DNA from: Pseudonocardia sp.
GTDB lineage: Bacteria > Actinomycetota > Actinomycetes > Mycobacteriales > Pseudonocardiaceae
NCBI GenBank assembly: GCA_025869365.1
Contig: JAOZVV010000046.1
Coordinates: 3,176-67,175 of the forward strand
Length of the DNA stretch: 64,000 nt
Reading direction: 5' to 3'
The translations under genes were made by a program, and so were the position numbers. The notes under the pieces were generated by a model, which saw nothing but the letters and a program-made list of their open reading frames with translations, was not told the origin of the DNA and made no database searches. Each line of letters starts with the position of its first letter. The stretch's first letter is position 1. Positions 45,770-54,686 of this stretch are shown piece by piece.

Positions 45770-46870
45770 TCAGGCGGTGTCCAGGGTGAGCCCGAAGGCC
45801 CGCAGTGCGGCGCCGACCGGGGTGAAGTAGCTGGCGCAGCCCGCGTCGTCGTCGCCCCCGCCGCTGTGGATGCCCTGCGCCTGTCCTGCCGCGGTGATGT
45901 AGGGGCCGCCCGAGTCGCCCTGCCGGGAGCACAACGCGGCCACACCCATGCCGTTCTGCATCTGCCCGTCGAAGCTGACGCTGCGGTTGCGTCCGGTGAT
46001 CTCGCCGCAGACCCGGCCGCTGGTGGCGCCGGTCAGGCAGACCGTGGAGCCGACCGGCGCCTCCCGGCTGCCGCGCACGGTCGTCGCGCCGACCGTCGGC
46101 CGCGGGGTCCAGCTGGGCTCGGTCACCGGGATCGCACCGGCGTCGAGGTCGGCGGGGGCGCTCTTCGCGCCGGAGCCGATCGCCACCCCGTCCTCGGAGC
46201 GCCAGTCGGGGTTGCCCCGGGTGCAGTGCCCGGCGGTGAGGATCCAGTCCTGCCGGCCCGCGCGGGCGGTGAAACCCAGGGTGCACTTCTCGTAGCCGCT
46301 CATGATCGTGTCGCCGCCGGACATGTCCGCGTGGTGTCGCGGTGCCGCCGCCCCCGTGCGGACCTGCAGGCCCGCCGGGTCCAGCCCGGCCAGGAACGCG
46401 TCGACGGCCGGCGTGCGCGGCCCCGAGAGGGCGACGTCCAGGCGCTGGGTGGCCTCGTCGACGCCGTAGTCCGCGATCTCCGGGGGGAGCCCGGCGGCCG
46501 CCCGCTGGTCGAGCGTGCGCTGCAGGCCGGCGGGATCGAGCCGCGGCCCGGTGCGGAGCAGCGGCGTGGCGCCGAGGGCGGTGATCGCATCGACGGTCGC
46601 GGCGTCCCAGGTGCCGACCATCAGCCGGGACGTGCCCGGGTCGAACCACGTGCCGGCGAGCGCCGGACCCGCGGCCGCCTCGGCGGCGGGCAGGAGAGCG
46701 GCGGCAGCGGCCTCGGTCAGCGTGGATCCGGTCGGCGCAGGTCCGGTCGCGGGTGCGGCGGTCGCGGGTGCGGTGCCGAGCAGTCCGGCGCCCACCACCC
46801 CGGCCCCGACGAGCACGGCGCCGGTCAGTCCCGTGAGCGCGCGGCGGCAACGAGCGGTGATGGTCGGCAC
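45770..46870 (-). CDS. secreted S1-family serine protease (streptogrisin/alpha-lytic type)
   Basis: About 366 residues. A signal peptide (RCRR then a hydrophobic run to ATAAPA) and a pro-region of about 140 residues precede a chymotrypsin-fold domain with the triad visible: His in LTAGHCTRG, Asp in PADLDAGAI, Ser in QGDSGGPY. Cys pairs suit disulfides. The pro-region resembles the alpha-lytic protease prosegment, a folding chaperone. I prefer the GTG at 46870 because it puts the basic signal-peptide start at residue 7; an upstream start at 46939 is possible. It converges on rarA with a 36-bp gap. Confidence 0.85.
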   Translation of the reverse strand: MPTITARCRRALTGLTGAVLVGAGVVGAGLLGTAPATAAPATGPAPTGSTLTEAAAAALLPAAEAAAGPALAGTWFDPGTSRLMVGTWDAATVDAITALGATPLLRTGPRLDPAGLQRTLDQRAAAGLPPEIADYGVDEATQRLDVALSGPRTPAVDAFLAGLDPAGLQVRTGAAAPRHHADMSGGDTIMSGYEKCTLGFTARAGRQDWILTAGHCTRGNPDWRSEDGVAIGSGAKSAPADLDAGAIPVTEPSWTPRPTVGATTVRGSREAPVGSTVCLTGATSGRVCGEITGRNRSVSFDGQMQNGMGVAALCSRQGDSGGPYITAAGQAQGIHSGGGDDDAGCASYFTPVGAALRAFGLTLDTA

Positions 46871-46970
46871 ATCCGGGCCAACGAGCCGCTCCCGCGCCGG
46901 CCCCGGTCGAGGCGCGGGATACGCCCGAACGTGTGGCAACCGCGGGCGCCGCGGTGCGTCCGCGCGTCGG

Positions 46971-48206
46971 CTACCCGGCGTCGCGCTGCACCGGGCAGCT
47001 CATGCACCGCGGCCCGCCGCGGCCCCGGCCGAGCTCGCCGCCGGGCACCTCCAGGACCTCGATGCCGTTGCGGCGCAGGAACGTGTTGGTCGTGACGTTG
47101 CGCTCGTAGGCCACCACGACACCCGGCGCGACCGCGAGGACGTTGCAGCCGTCGTCCCACTGCTCACGCTCGGCGGCGTGCACGTCCTGCTCCGCGGTGA
47201 GGACCCGGATCGAGTCCAGCCCCAGCGCCGAGGCGATGGCCGTGTGCATCTGCTCGGGGGAGTGGTCGACCATGACCATCTCCTTCTCGGAGTCCCCGGG
47301 CGTCACCGTGTAGGAGGGCAGCATCCCGAGCCCGGCGTACTTCACGAAGGTCTGCGGGTCCGCCATGGTCATCACGGTGTCCAGGTGCATGAGCGCGCGG
47401 GTCTGCGGCATCTTCAGCGCCACGATCCTGCTGACCTCGCCGCCGGCGAACAGCGCCGTCGCGAGCCGCTCGACGCCCTGGGGCCGGGTCCGCTCGCTCA
47501 TCCCGACCAGCACCGTGCCGTTGCCGATCACCAGCAGGTCCCCGCCCTCGACGGTGGCGGGCCCGTTGACCGAACCGGCGGACCAGACGTCGAACCCGCC
47601 CCTGGCGAACAGCGGGTGCCAGCGGTAGACGGCCTCGTAGTGCACCGTCTCCCGCCTCCGCGCGATCTTGCGCATGCTGTTGATCGCCACGCCGCCGTGG
47701 ATCCAGGCGCTGGTGTCGCGGGTGTAGAGGTGGTTGGGCAGCGGTTCGAGGACGAAGTCGTCGAGGTCCAGGACGTGGAAGGCGACCGAGCGCGGCTCCG
47801 GGATCCGGTCCAGCACCTCGCGTTTGGTGATCCCGCCGATCATGTGGTCGGTCAGGGCGTCGGTGTCCATCGCGTCGAAGCAGTTCCGCAGCGCGTCGAC
47901 GGCCAGCGGCCCGTAGATGCGGTCGTCGAAGATCCGGTCGAGGGTGTAGGCGTGGGCCTCGGGGAGCTCGAGCGTGGCGCGCAGCAGGTCCCGGAAGAGA
48001 TGGACGACGACGCCGCGCTCTCGCAGCACGCCGGCGAAACGGTCGTGCTCGTCCTGGGCCCGGTGGACCCACAGCACGTCGTCGAACAGCAGCCGGTCCT
48101 TGTTGCCGGGGGTGAGCCGCTTGAGCTCGAGGCCCGGCCGGTGCAGCAGGACCTGGCGCAGGGTGCCCACCTCGGAGTACACCCCGAACGAACCACCGTC
48201 AGTCAT
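46971..48206 (-). CDS. arcA: arginine deiminase
   Basis: 411 residues. It shows the deiminase order: [26 protein letters not shown] at the start, the Asp and His regions ([19 protein letters not shown]), and the nucleophile Cys in [11 protein letters not shown] near the end. It hydrolyses arginine to citrulline and ammonia. The ATG at 48206 overlaps the opposite-strand region where the Lrp gene begins. arcB, arcC and an arginine antiporter are absent, so a role in nitrogen catabolism is likelier than fermentation. Confidence 0.92.
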   Translation of the reverse strand: MTDGGSFGVYSEVGTLRQVLLHRPGLELKRLTPGNKDRLLFDDVLWVHRAQDEHDRFAGVLRERGVVVHLFRDLLRATLELPEAHAYTLDRIFDDRIYGPLAVDALRNCFDAMDTDALTDHMIGGITKREVLDRIPEPRSVAFHVLDLDDFVLEPLPNHLYTRDTSAWIHGGVAINSMRKIARRRETVHYEAVYRWHPLFARGGFDVWSAGSVNGPATVEGGDLLVIGNGTVLVGMSERTRPQGVERLATALFAGGEVSRIVALKMPQTRALMHLDTVMTMADPQTFVKYAGLGMLPSYTVTPGDSEKEMVMVDHSPEQMHTAIASALGLDSIRVLTAEQDVHAAEREQWDDGCNVLAVAPGVVVAYERNVTTNTFLRRNGIEVLEVPGGELGRGRGGPRCMSCPVQRDAG

Positions 48207-48234
48207 GCGGCACATCGTGGCGGATGATGTCCGG

Positions 48235-48684
48235 ATGCGGCTGGACCGGACCGACGAGCGGATCGTCACGTTGCTGGTGGACGACGGGCGCCGTAGCTAC
48301 GCCGAGCTGGGCGCCGAGGTCGGGCTGTCCGCGTCGGCGGTGAAGCGGCGGGTCGACCGGCTCCGCCAGGACGGCGTGATCACCCGGTTCAGTGTGCGGC
48401 TGGACCCCGGCGCGCTGGGCTGGACCGTCGAGGGCTACGTCGAGCTGTTCTGCCGGCCGAGCACGCCGCCGGATGCCATCCGGGCCGCCTGTGCGGGGCT
48501 GCCGGAGGTGGTGGACGCGAGCACCGTCTCCGGCGAGGCGGACGCCCTGGTGCGCATCCTCGCGTCGGACATGCGCCACTTCGAGCGGGTGCTCGAGCAG
48601 ATCGGCGCGGAGCCGTTCGTGGAGCGGACGAAGTCCGTCCTGGTGCTCTCGCCGCTGATCAGGCGGAACCCGGGAGTCTCCTGA
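48235..48684 (+). CDS. Lrp/AsnC family regulator of the arginine cluster
   Basis: 149 residues from the ATG at 48235 ([18 protein letters not shown]); an ATG at 48205 is also in frame. The winged helix ([28 protein letters not shown]) is followed by an AsnC ligand domain ([44 protein letters not shown]). It diverges from arginine deiminase and leads into the ddaH-rocD pair after 153 bp containing repeated CGCAACGATCGG elements, its likely binding sites. The effector is presumably arginine or ornithine. Confidence 0.87.
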   Translation: MRLDRTDERIVTLLVDDGRRSYAELGAEVGLSASAVKRRVDRLRQDGVITRFSVRLDPGALGWTVEGYVELFCRPSTPPDAIRAACAGLPEVVDASTVSGEADALVRILASDMRHFERVLEQIGAEPFVERTKSVLVLSPLIRRNPGVS

Positions 48685-48757
48685 CGCAACGATCGGCCGT
48701 CGGATCCGGCATCTGCGCAACGATCGGGCGCAGATCGACAACGGATCGTGATTGTCG
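48685..48757. promoter_or_regulatory. repeated operator-like elements before ddaH-rocD
   Basis: CGCAACGATCGG occurs at 48685-48696 and 48716-48727, 31 bp apart (three helical turns). A third related element, CGACAA-N10-TTGTCG (48736-48757), is an inverted repeat with CAACGGATCG inside. TACGCT at 48776-48781 is the likely -10. This is the arrangement expected for an Lrp-type regulator wrapping several sites. Confidence 0.6.
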
Positions 48758-48837
48758 CGGGTACGGAGCGCTATCTACGCTGGTCGAGGACAGGGTCCCG
48801 ACGGCGTGACCGCCGCCGTCGCCCAGAAGGAGTGCCC

Positions 48838-49683
48838 GTGACCAGCGTCCTTCCCGTACCCGCGTCGACCGTCCCGGACCGCACCCCCACGCGCCGGCGC
48901 TACGTGATGTGCCCGCCGACGCACTTCGCCGTCGAGTACGCGATCAACCCCTGGATGACGGTCGGGACCCCCGTCGACCTCGATCTCGCGTTCGTCCAGT
49001 GGGACACCCTGCGCCGCACCTACCTCGAACTCGGACACGAGGTGACCGTCGTCGAGCCCGTGCCCGGGCTGCCGGACATGGTCTACGCGGCCAACGGCGC
49101 CACGATCGTCGGCGGGACGGTCTACGGCGCCCGGTTCCGGTACGGCGAGCGGGTGCCCGAGGCGCCGGCCTACCGGGACGCGCTCGCCGCGGCGGGGCTG
49201 ACCCGCTTCGCCGAGCCGAGCTTCGTCAACGAGGGGGAGGGGGACCTGCTCGTCGCGGGCGACGTCGTCCTGGCGGGGAGCGGGTTCCGGACCGACCCAC
49301 GGGCGCACGCGGAGGCGGCGCGGGTGCTGCACCGGCCGGTGATCGGGCTCGAGCTCGTCGATCCGCGGTTCTACCACCTGGACACGGCGGTGACCGTCCT
49401 GTCGGGCACCGAGATCGCCTACCTGCCGGAGGCGTTCGCACCGCGGTCCCGGGGGGTGCTGGCCGGGCGGTACCCCACCGCGGTGATCGCCTCGGCCGCC
49501 GACGCGGCGGTCCTCGGTCTCAACGCGGTGAGCGACGGGCGGCACGTCGTCCTCCCGCGCGGGGCGGCCGGGCTGGCCGCGCAGTACGCCGAGCGAGGCT
49601 ACGAACCGATCGGCGTCGACCTGTCCGAGCTGCTCAAGGGCGGTGGCGGACCGAAGTGCTGCACGCTGGAGGTCCGGACATGA
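48838..49683 (+). CDS. ddaH: dimethylargininase-like amidinotransferase-fold hydrolase
   Basis: 281 residues. Guanidino-modifying fold: YVMCPPTHFAVEYAINPWM at the start, MVYAANGA, SFVNEGEGDLLVAGD, FYHLDTAVTVL with the catalytic His, and the nucleophile Cys in GGGGPKCCTLEVRT. The family hydrolyses N-methylated arginines to citrulline and methylamines; some actinobacterial members may use arginine or ornithine-related compounds instead. The GTG start has AGAAGGAG 6 nt upstream. The rocD start overlaps its stop by 4 nt, giving one coupled unit. Confidence 0.87.
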   Translation: MTSVLPVPASTVPDRTPTRRRYVMCPPTHFAVEYAINPWMTVGTPVDLDLAFVQWDTLRRTYLELGHEVTVVEPVPGLPDMVYAANGATIVGGTVYGARFRYGERVPEAPAYRDALAAAGLTRFAEPSFVNEGEGDLLVAGDVVLAGSGFRTDPRAHAEAARVLHRPVIGLELVDPRFYHLDTAVTVLSGTEIAYLPEAFAPRSRGVLAGRYPTAVIASAADAAVLGLNAVSDGRHVVLPRGAAGLAAQYAERGYEPIGVDLSELLKGGGGPKCCTLEVRT

Positions 49684-50939
49684 CCGTTCTCGCCGACTCG
49701 CAGGCCGGTGGTGCGCAGGCCGCCGGGGCACGGACCGCCGCCCACGCGCGCCTGATGGCCGAGCACTCGGCGCACAACTACCACCCCCTGCCCGTGGTGA
49801 TAGCCGGCGGGCAGGGGGCCTGGGTCACCGACGTCGAGGGGCGCCGGTACCTGGACTTCCTCGCGGGCTACTCCGCCCTGAACTTCGGCCACCGCCACCC
49901 CGCGCTGACGGCCGCCGCGCACCGCCAGCTGGACCGCGTCACCCTCACCAGCCGGGCCTTCGGCAACGACCAGCTCGGCCCGTTCTGCACCGAGCTCGCC
50001 GCCCTGGTGGGCAAGCAGATGGTGCTGCCGATGAACACCGGCGCCGAGGCCGTCGAGAGCGGGCTGAAGGTCGCCCGCAAATGGGGCTACGACGTCAAGG
50101 GCGTCCCGGCGGACCGGGCGCGGGTCGTCGTCGCCGCGGAGGCGTTCCACGGGCGGACGATCAGCGTCGTCTCCTTCTCCACGGACCCGGAGGCACGGGG
50201 CGGGTTCGGCCCGTTCACCCCCGGTTTCGACGTCGTGCCCTACGGGGACGCGCCCGCGCTCCGGGCGGCGATCACGCCGGAGACCGTGGCCGTGCTGCTC
50301 GAGCCGATCCAGGGCGAGGCAGGGGTGATCGTGCCGCCCGCCGGCTACCTGGCGGAGGTCCGCGAGATCTGTACGGCCTCGAACGCCCTCTACGTGTCGG
50401 ACGAGGTGCAGGCGGGGCTCGGCCGCACCGGGCACGTCCTCGCGACGCGCGCGGCCGGGGTGGACGCCGACGTCTACCTCCTCGGGAAGGCGCTCGGCGG
50501 CGGGATCATGCCGGTCTCGGCCGTGGTGGCGGACGCCGACGTGCTCGGCGTGCTCAAGCCCGGCCAGCACGGCTCGACGTTCGGCGGGAACCCGCTGGCC
50601 TGTGCGGTCGGCCGGGCCGTCGTCGAGCTGCTGGAGGAGGGGAGCCTGCTCGAGCACACCCGCGCGATGGGCGAGATCCTGCACGAGGGGTTGCGGGAGC
50701 TCGTCGGGCACGGGGCCACCGCGGTCCGGGGGACGGGGTTGTGGGCAGGGGTGGACGTGGACCCGGCGATCGGCACCGGCCGGGAGATCTGCGAACGCCT
50801 GGCCCGCGGCGTCGACGCGGCGGTGGGCGTTCTGGCGAAGGACACCCACGGCCCCACGGTCCGCCTCTCCCCGCCGCTGGTGATCACCGAGGCGGAGATC
50901 CGCGCCGGGCTGGCCGCCCTGCGCACGGCCCTGCGCTGA
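49680..50939 (+). CDS. rocD: ornithine aminotransferase
   Basis: 419 residues. Class III aminotransferase with MAEHSAHNYHPLPVVI, MNTGAEAVESGLKVARKWGY, VVAAEAFHGRTISVVS, LLEPIQGEAGV, SDEVQAGLGRTG, the PLP Lys in LLGKALGGG, and STFGGNPLACAVGRAV. It converts ornithine to glutamate semialdehyde. The ATG overlaps the ddaH stop. With arginine deiminase, a carbamoyltransferase or other step is still needed to reach ornithine and is not in the window. A long palindrome follows the stop. Confidence 0.93.
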   Translation: MTVLADSQAGGAQAAGARTAAHARLMAEHSAHNYHPLPVVIAGGQGAWVTDVEGRRYLDFLAGYSALNFGHRHPALTAAAHRQLDRVTLTSRAFGNDQLGPFCTELAALVGKQMVLPMNTGAEAVESGLKVARKWGYDVKGVPADRARVVVAAEAFHGRTISVVSFSTDPEARGGFGPFTPGFDVVPYGDAPALRAAITPETVAVLLEPIQGEAGVIVPPAGYLAEVREICTASNALYVSDEVQAGLGRTGHVLATRAAGVDADVYLLGKALGGGIMPVSAVVADADVLGVLKPGQHGSTFGGNPLACAVGRAVVELLEEGSLLEHTRAMGEILHEGLRELVGHGATAVRGTGLWAGVDVDPAIGTGREICERLARGVDAAVGVLAKDTHGPTVRLSPPLVITEAEIRAGLAALRTALR

Positions 50940-50969
50940 CCCCGACCCCGCACTACCCCCGCGCCGACC

Positions 50970-51057
50970 CCGCGAGTCGGGGTATTCCCGTCACCGAGTC
51001 GCGGCGGATCCGTGCGGGAATCCCGCGACTCGGTGACGGGAACACCCCGACTCGCGG
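50970..51057. terminator. 35-bp-arm palindrome built from the 22-bp GAGTCG repeat
   Basis: Arms 50970-51004 and 51023-51057 pair with one mismatch over 35 bp, closed by an 18-nt loop. Each arm contains two GAGTCG elements exactly 22 bp apart (50974/50996; complements at 51027/51049). The left arm closely matches the element downstream of the malic enzyme gene (13022-13068). It lies between convergent genes and should terminate both. Confidence 0.85.
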
Positions 51058-51058
51058 G

Positions 51059-52198
51059 TCAGGGGAGGGTGACGGTGAGGCGGGGGACGTTCGGGCTCTC
51101 CGACGAGTCGAAGCGCTTCCAGGAGAGCGGGTCCGTCTCGTCGGTCGCGCGGAGCGCCATCGTGCCCACGCCGGCGCCGGCCGCGGCCCACTCCCGCACC
51201 AGGGGCGTCACGTCGACGCTCGTCCAGCCGGGGGCGCAGCTCGCGCTGTTGCCGCGGGTGTCCGTGCTGGTGGCCCGCACGGCGTCCGCGGCAGGCTGGT
51301 TCGCCCAGCGCACCGCGGGCCCGACCGGTGCCGCGCCGGGGTTCAGCGAGCGCACCTCCCAGCCCCGGGCCCGGCACGACGCGGACCAGCTCTGGAAGAC
51401 CTCGAGCGTCGCGGTGCCGACCGGCTTCCCGGCGAGCTGGGCCACGTCCCAGGTGAGGAAGCTGCGTGCGGCCGCGACGCCGTCGTAGCTACCGAGGCGC
51501 AGCTCGGGCTCACCGGAGGTGTCGGTGTTGCGGATCGTCGTCTGCACGGTCGTGTCGAAGGGGACGGGCGCGGCGCCGGCGGGCTTCTCGGCGGCGACCA
51601 CCCGGCTGACCGCGGACTCGGCCTCGGTCATCGACCTCGCCGCCGCCGCATCCGGAACCGCCTCGGCGTTGCCCTTCAGCACGAGGGCGGGGGCCGGGCC
51701 GGCCGGGGTGCCGTCCTTGCGGACCGACGCGACGAACCCCACGCGCGTCGCCTCGACCTCCAGGTCCCAGCCGGGGGAGACCTGGGGGTAGACGGCGCGG
51801 TTGCCGTCGAGCCGGGGCGCGGGCAGCGCGGTGGGCCAGACGACGGCCGCCGATCCGCCCGAGGCGTAGCGCACGGACGGTCCGGTCGGGGTGAGGGTGA
51901 GGTCCTGCGGGCCCGCGACCGGGCGCACGACGCCGTCGGGGCCGGCGCGGAGCGTGAGATCGACCGGTGTCCACTCGGTGCCGCCCGACGCGGCGGGGCG
52001 CTGCATCCGGACCGGGCCCGAGTAGAGGGTGACGACGCGGGCGCCGTCGGCCCGGACCCCGGAGTCGCTGGAGGCGGTCGTGACGTCCTCGGTGAGCGGG
52101 GCGGGCGCGGCGGCGGCGGTGCCGGGCGCGAGCCCGACGAGCCCGAGGAGCGAGGTGGTGAGTACTGCGGTCGTGGCGGTCGCCGCGCGTCGTGACAT
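51059..52198 (-). CDS. secreted DNRLRE-domain protein, hypothetical
   Basis: 379 residues. A signal peptide (SRRAATATTAVLTTSLLGLVGLAPGTAAAA) is followed by a beta-rich segment (VTLYSGPVRMQRP ... EWTPVDLTLRAGPDG) of the type found N-terminal in large secreted repeat proteins. A C-terminal DNRLRE-like domain (about 250-379: LRLGSYDGVAAARSFLTWDVAQLAGKPVGTATLEVFQSWSASCRARGWEVRSL) completes it. A stalk or carbohydrate-binding role is possible. The ATG at 52198 is chosen for the signal peptide. No ribosome site is clear. Confidence 0.75.
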   Translation of the reverse strand: MSRRAATATTAVLTTSLLGLVGLAPGTAAAAPAPLTEDVTTASSDSGVRADGARVVTLYSGPVRMQRPAASGGTEWTPVDLTLRAGPDGVVRPVAGPQDLTLTPTGPSVRYASGGSAAVVWPTALPAPRLDGNRAVYPQVSPGWDLEVEATRVGFVASVRKDGTPAGPAPALVLKGNAEAVPDAAAARSMTEAESAVSRVVAAEKPAGAAPVPFDTTVQTTIRNTDTSGEPELRLGSYDGVAAARSFLTWDVAQLAGKPVGTATLEVFQSWSASCRARGWEVRSLNPGAAPVGPAVRWANQPAADAVRATSTDTRGNSASCAPGWTSVDVTPLVREWAAAGAGVGTMALRATDETDPLSWKRFDSSESPNVPRLTVTLP

Positions 52199-52341
52199 GG
52201 TCGAACAACTACGGGTGGACGCCACACGGGGCAAGATCATCCGTACCGGTTGACCCGCGTCGGGGGAACGGCGCCACCCGTCCGGGGAACCGTTCGTGGC
52301 CGACCGCTGACCACTCGTAGTCGGGCGACGAAGATCGACTG

Positions 52342-53034
52342 TCAGTCGTCGCCCGAGAACGGCCGTCCGTCGACTCGGTCACTCATCAGGAATTCGGGCT
52401 TGACCGCGCCGAACATTACTGTGAGCAACATCTCGGCCGTCTGGTCCGCGGTCTCGTGCGGCCGGTTCAGGCTGCGGATCATGAGCAGGTTGACCACCAT
52501 CCCGCTGATCTCGACGGCGGGCGGGAAGGAGCGGAGCTCACCGGAGCGCTGCCCGTCCTCGATCAGTCCCTGGATCGTCGAGGTCATCGGGGCGAGGTTG
52601 CGCGGGTCCGATTCGTCCCCCGGGAGGGGTGGCGCCGACGTGCGCGCGGTGTAGTCCAGCATCGCCAGGGTGAGGGCCGCGGTGAGCGTCCGGTGTCGTG
52701 CACTCGTCCGGCTCAGTGCCCTGACCTGGTCGCTCAGCGCGTCGACGACCGAACGCCCGGCCGCGCGGTCCGCCTCGGCCGAGAGCAGCAGCGGACGAAG
52801 TAGTGGTGCGTAGACGGTGCCGATGAGAGAATGCTTGGTCGGGAAGTGGTTGTAGGCCGTCGCGGGACTGACCCCGGCGGCCGCGGCGACGTCCTCGACG
52901 CGGGTCTGGTTCCAGCCACGGGTGCCGAACAGGGCGTCCGCGGACTCGATCAGGGCGCGGCGCGTGCGCTCACGCTTCGTCCGTGCCGCACGGGTCCGCG
53001 GATCTTCCGGGGGGTCCGTCTCGTCTCGGGGCAT
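52342..53034 (-). CDS. TetR family regulator
   Basis: About 230 residues. The N-terminal helix-turn-helix is typical (RRALIESADALFGTRGWNQTRVEDVAAAAGVSPATAYNHFPTKHSLI). The ligand-binding domain is not matched to a known subgroup. The ATG at 53034 has no ribosome site; GAGGAAACG lies 5 nt before an in-frame GTG at 53049, so the true start may be that GTG (235 residues). A -10-like TATGGT is visible upstream on the minus strand. The target genes may include the DNRLRE protein or the sigma factor alongside. Confidence 0.85.
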   Translation of the reverse strand: MPRDETDPPEDPRTRAARTKRERTRRALIESADALFGTRGWNQTRVEDVAAAAGVSPATAYNHFPTKHSLIGTVYAPLLRPLLLSAEADRAAGRSVVDALSDQVRALSRTSARHRTLTAALTLAMLDYTARTSAPPLPGDESDPRNLAPMTSTIQGLIEDGQRSGELRSFPPAVEISGMVVNLLMIRSLNRPHETADQTAEMLLTVMFGAVKPEFLMSDRVDGRPFSGDD

Positions 53035-53049
53035 CACACTCACCGTCAC

Positions 53050-53510
53050 CGTTTCCTCGCCCAACCATACTTGACTCCAGTTCGGGATTTCACCACACTG
53101 GGCGCGCACTACTTGAAATTTGGAACAACGGTCCCCGGTCGCCGCAGGGCACGGCGGCGGCCGGGGCCGGTACAGGGAGATTCGTCCGCCGAGGACCGCA
53201 GGGGTGTGGTCCGGACGAGGTCCCCGCGCCGGGCGGAACACCGCACCACGGCGGCACGTCCCGAAGGGCACATCGGGGCGCGCGGCCGAGTCCACGTACG
53301 CCGGGGATCGGCAGGTCCTCGGCGCAGGGAGGGGAACCCGTCGATGCGCAACTCTGTCCGTTCGTCGTTGTCCGGACCGGGCCGGTGACGGCCGCCTTCG
53401 AGCGGGTCGACCCGGCCGCCGAGCCCGTCGACCTCGTCGATGCCGTCGTACCGCTCTCACTCGTCCCTGTCCTCGAGCCGGTCCTCGAGCCGGAGCCCCC
53501 CACGGAGGGG
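53050..53510. other. intergenic region between TetR and sigma factor genes
   Basis: About 460 bp. Bases 53060-53130 are AT-rich for this genome and contain the tetR promoter. An in-frame extension of the sigma gene from GTG 53385 would occupy the last 126 bp. I see no further gene; open frames here lack family similarity. Confidence 0.5.
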
Positions 53511-54167
53511 ATGGGACCGTCCGGCCGCCCGCTCCCCGAGCCCTCCGCGCTCGAGCAGTACGTCGCGGACGCCGTCGCCGGGGACACCCGGGCCCGGGAC
53601 CACCTGCTCGCCGAGATCCGCCCGCTGGTCCTGCGGTACTGCCGTGGCCGCCTCGGCCGCCAGGAGACCGTGATCGGCTCGGCCGAGGACGTCGCCCAGG
53701 ACGTGTGCCTGGCCGTCGTCAACGCGCTGCCCACCTACACGGTCAAGGGACTGTCGTTCCGTGCGTTCGTCTACGGCATCGCGGCGCACAAGGTCACCGA
53801 CGCGTTCCGGGCGATCGGGCGCAACCGGTCCGAGCCCGTCGCGGAGGTGCCGGACACCGCGGTCAGCCACGACGGGCCCGAGCACCGGGTCCTCGCCGTC
53901 GAGCTCAACCACCGCGTCGGTGGCCTGCTGAACACGCTCACCGAGCGCCAGCGGGAGGTCCTCGTGCTGCGGCTCGCCGTGGGGCTCAGCGCCGAGGAGA
54001 CGGCGAGGACCGTCGGCTCGACGCCGGGCGCCGTCCGGGTCACCCAGCACCGCGCGCTCGGCCGGCTCCGCCAGCTCGTCGCCGAGACCGGCCTCGCGAT
54101 CCCCGGGCTCACCGTGCCGCCCGCTCCGGCCGACGGCATCCCGGCGGACGACGGGGACACGGCGTAG
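53511..54167 (+). CDS. sigma-70 family factor, SigD/ShbA type
   Basis: 218 residues from the ATG at 53511; a GTG at 53385 would give 260 with an acidic, Pro/Val-rich N-terminus. Region 2 is clear (VLRYCRGRLGRQETVIGSAEDVAQDVCLAVVNALPTY ... FRAFVYGIAAHKVTDAFR), and region 4 ends with GAVRVTQHRALGRLRQL. It resembles M. tuberculosis SigD and Streptomyces ShbA. No anti-sigma gene is adjacent. The ATG sits only 2 nt from GGAGGGG, so the start is uncertain. The regulon cannot be inferred. Confidence 0.82.
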   Translation: MGPSGRPLPEPSALEQYVADAVAGDTRARDHLLAEIRPLVLRYCRGRLGRQETVIGSAEDVAQDVCLAVVNALPTYTVKGLSFRAFVYGIAAHKVTDAFRAIGRNRSEPVAEVPDTAVSHDGPEHRVLAVELNHRVGGLLNTLTERQREVLVLRLAVGLSAEETARTVGSTPGAVRVTQHRALGRLRQLVAETGLAIPGLTVPPAPADGIPADDGDTA

Positions 54168-54272
54168 GCGTGACGACCCGTCGTCGATGATCGGCGGTCA
54201 GGGGTAGTAGCCTGGCCGCCGATCACCGCCGCAGGTGGCGGTCACCCCAATCCATGATCGCGGGAGGGCTTT

Positions 54273-54686
54273 GTGTCGGCTGGTCAGATCGCTGCGCTGA
54301 TCGCCGCGGGGGCTTTCGTGGTGCTCGTGGTGCTGCTGGCGATCCCGCTGCTCAAGCTGGGTCGCACGCTCGACGAGGCGACCGTGGCCATCCGCAAGGC
54401 CCACGAGGGAAGCGCGCCGTTGCTCACGGACGCGCACGCCACGCTCAACTCGGTGAACACCCAGCTGGAACGGGTCGACGGGATCACCTCGAGCGCGCGG
54501 CAGGTGAGCAGCAACGTCTCCGTCCTCACCTCGCTGTTCACCGCTACCCTGGGTGGTCCGCTGGTACGGGCCGCGGCGTTCTCCTACGGGCTGAACAAGG
54601 CCGTCAAGGCCCGCAAGGCGGGCAAGGACGCCGGTGCGCACTCGCTGCGGACCGGGGGTCGCGGTCGGCGTAAGGGGAAGAAGTAG
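54273..54686 (+). CDS. DUF948 membrane protein
   Basis: 137 residues. One N-terminal helix (AALIAAGAFVVLVVLLAIPLL), then a predicted coiled-coil/amphipathic region (LDEATVAIRKAHEGSAPLLTDAHATLNSVNTQLERVDGI), as in DUF948, and a basic C-terminus (GRGRRKGKK). The GTG follows GGGAGGG. TAGCCT at 54208-54213 is the likely -10. The next small gene begins in its stop codon. DUF948 and the following protein stand directly before alaS in many actinobacteria. Function unknown. Confidence 0.87.
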   Translation: MSAGQIAALIAAGAFVVLVVLLAIPLLKLGRTLDEATVAIRKAHEGSAPLLTDAHATLNSVNTQLERVDGITSSARQVSSNVSVLTSLFTATLGGPLVRAAAFSYGLNKAVKARKAGKDAGAHSLRTGGRGRRKGKK

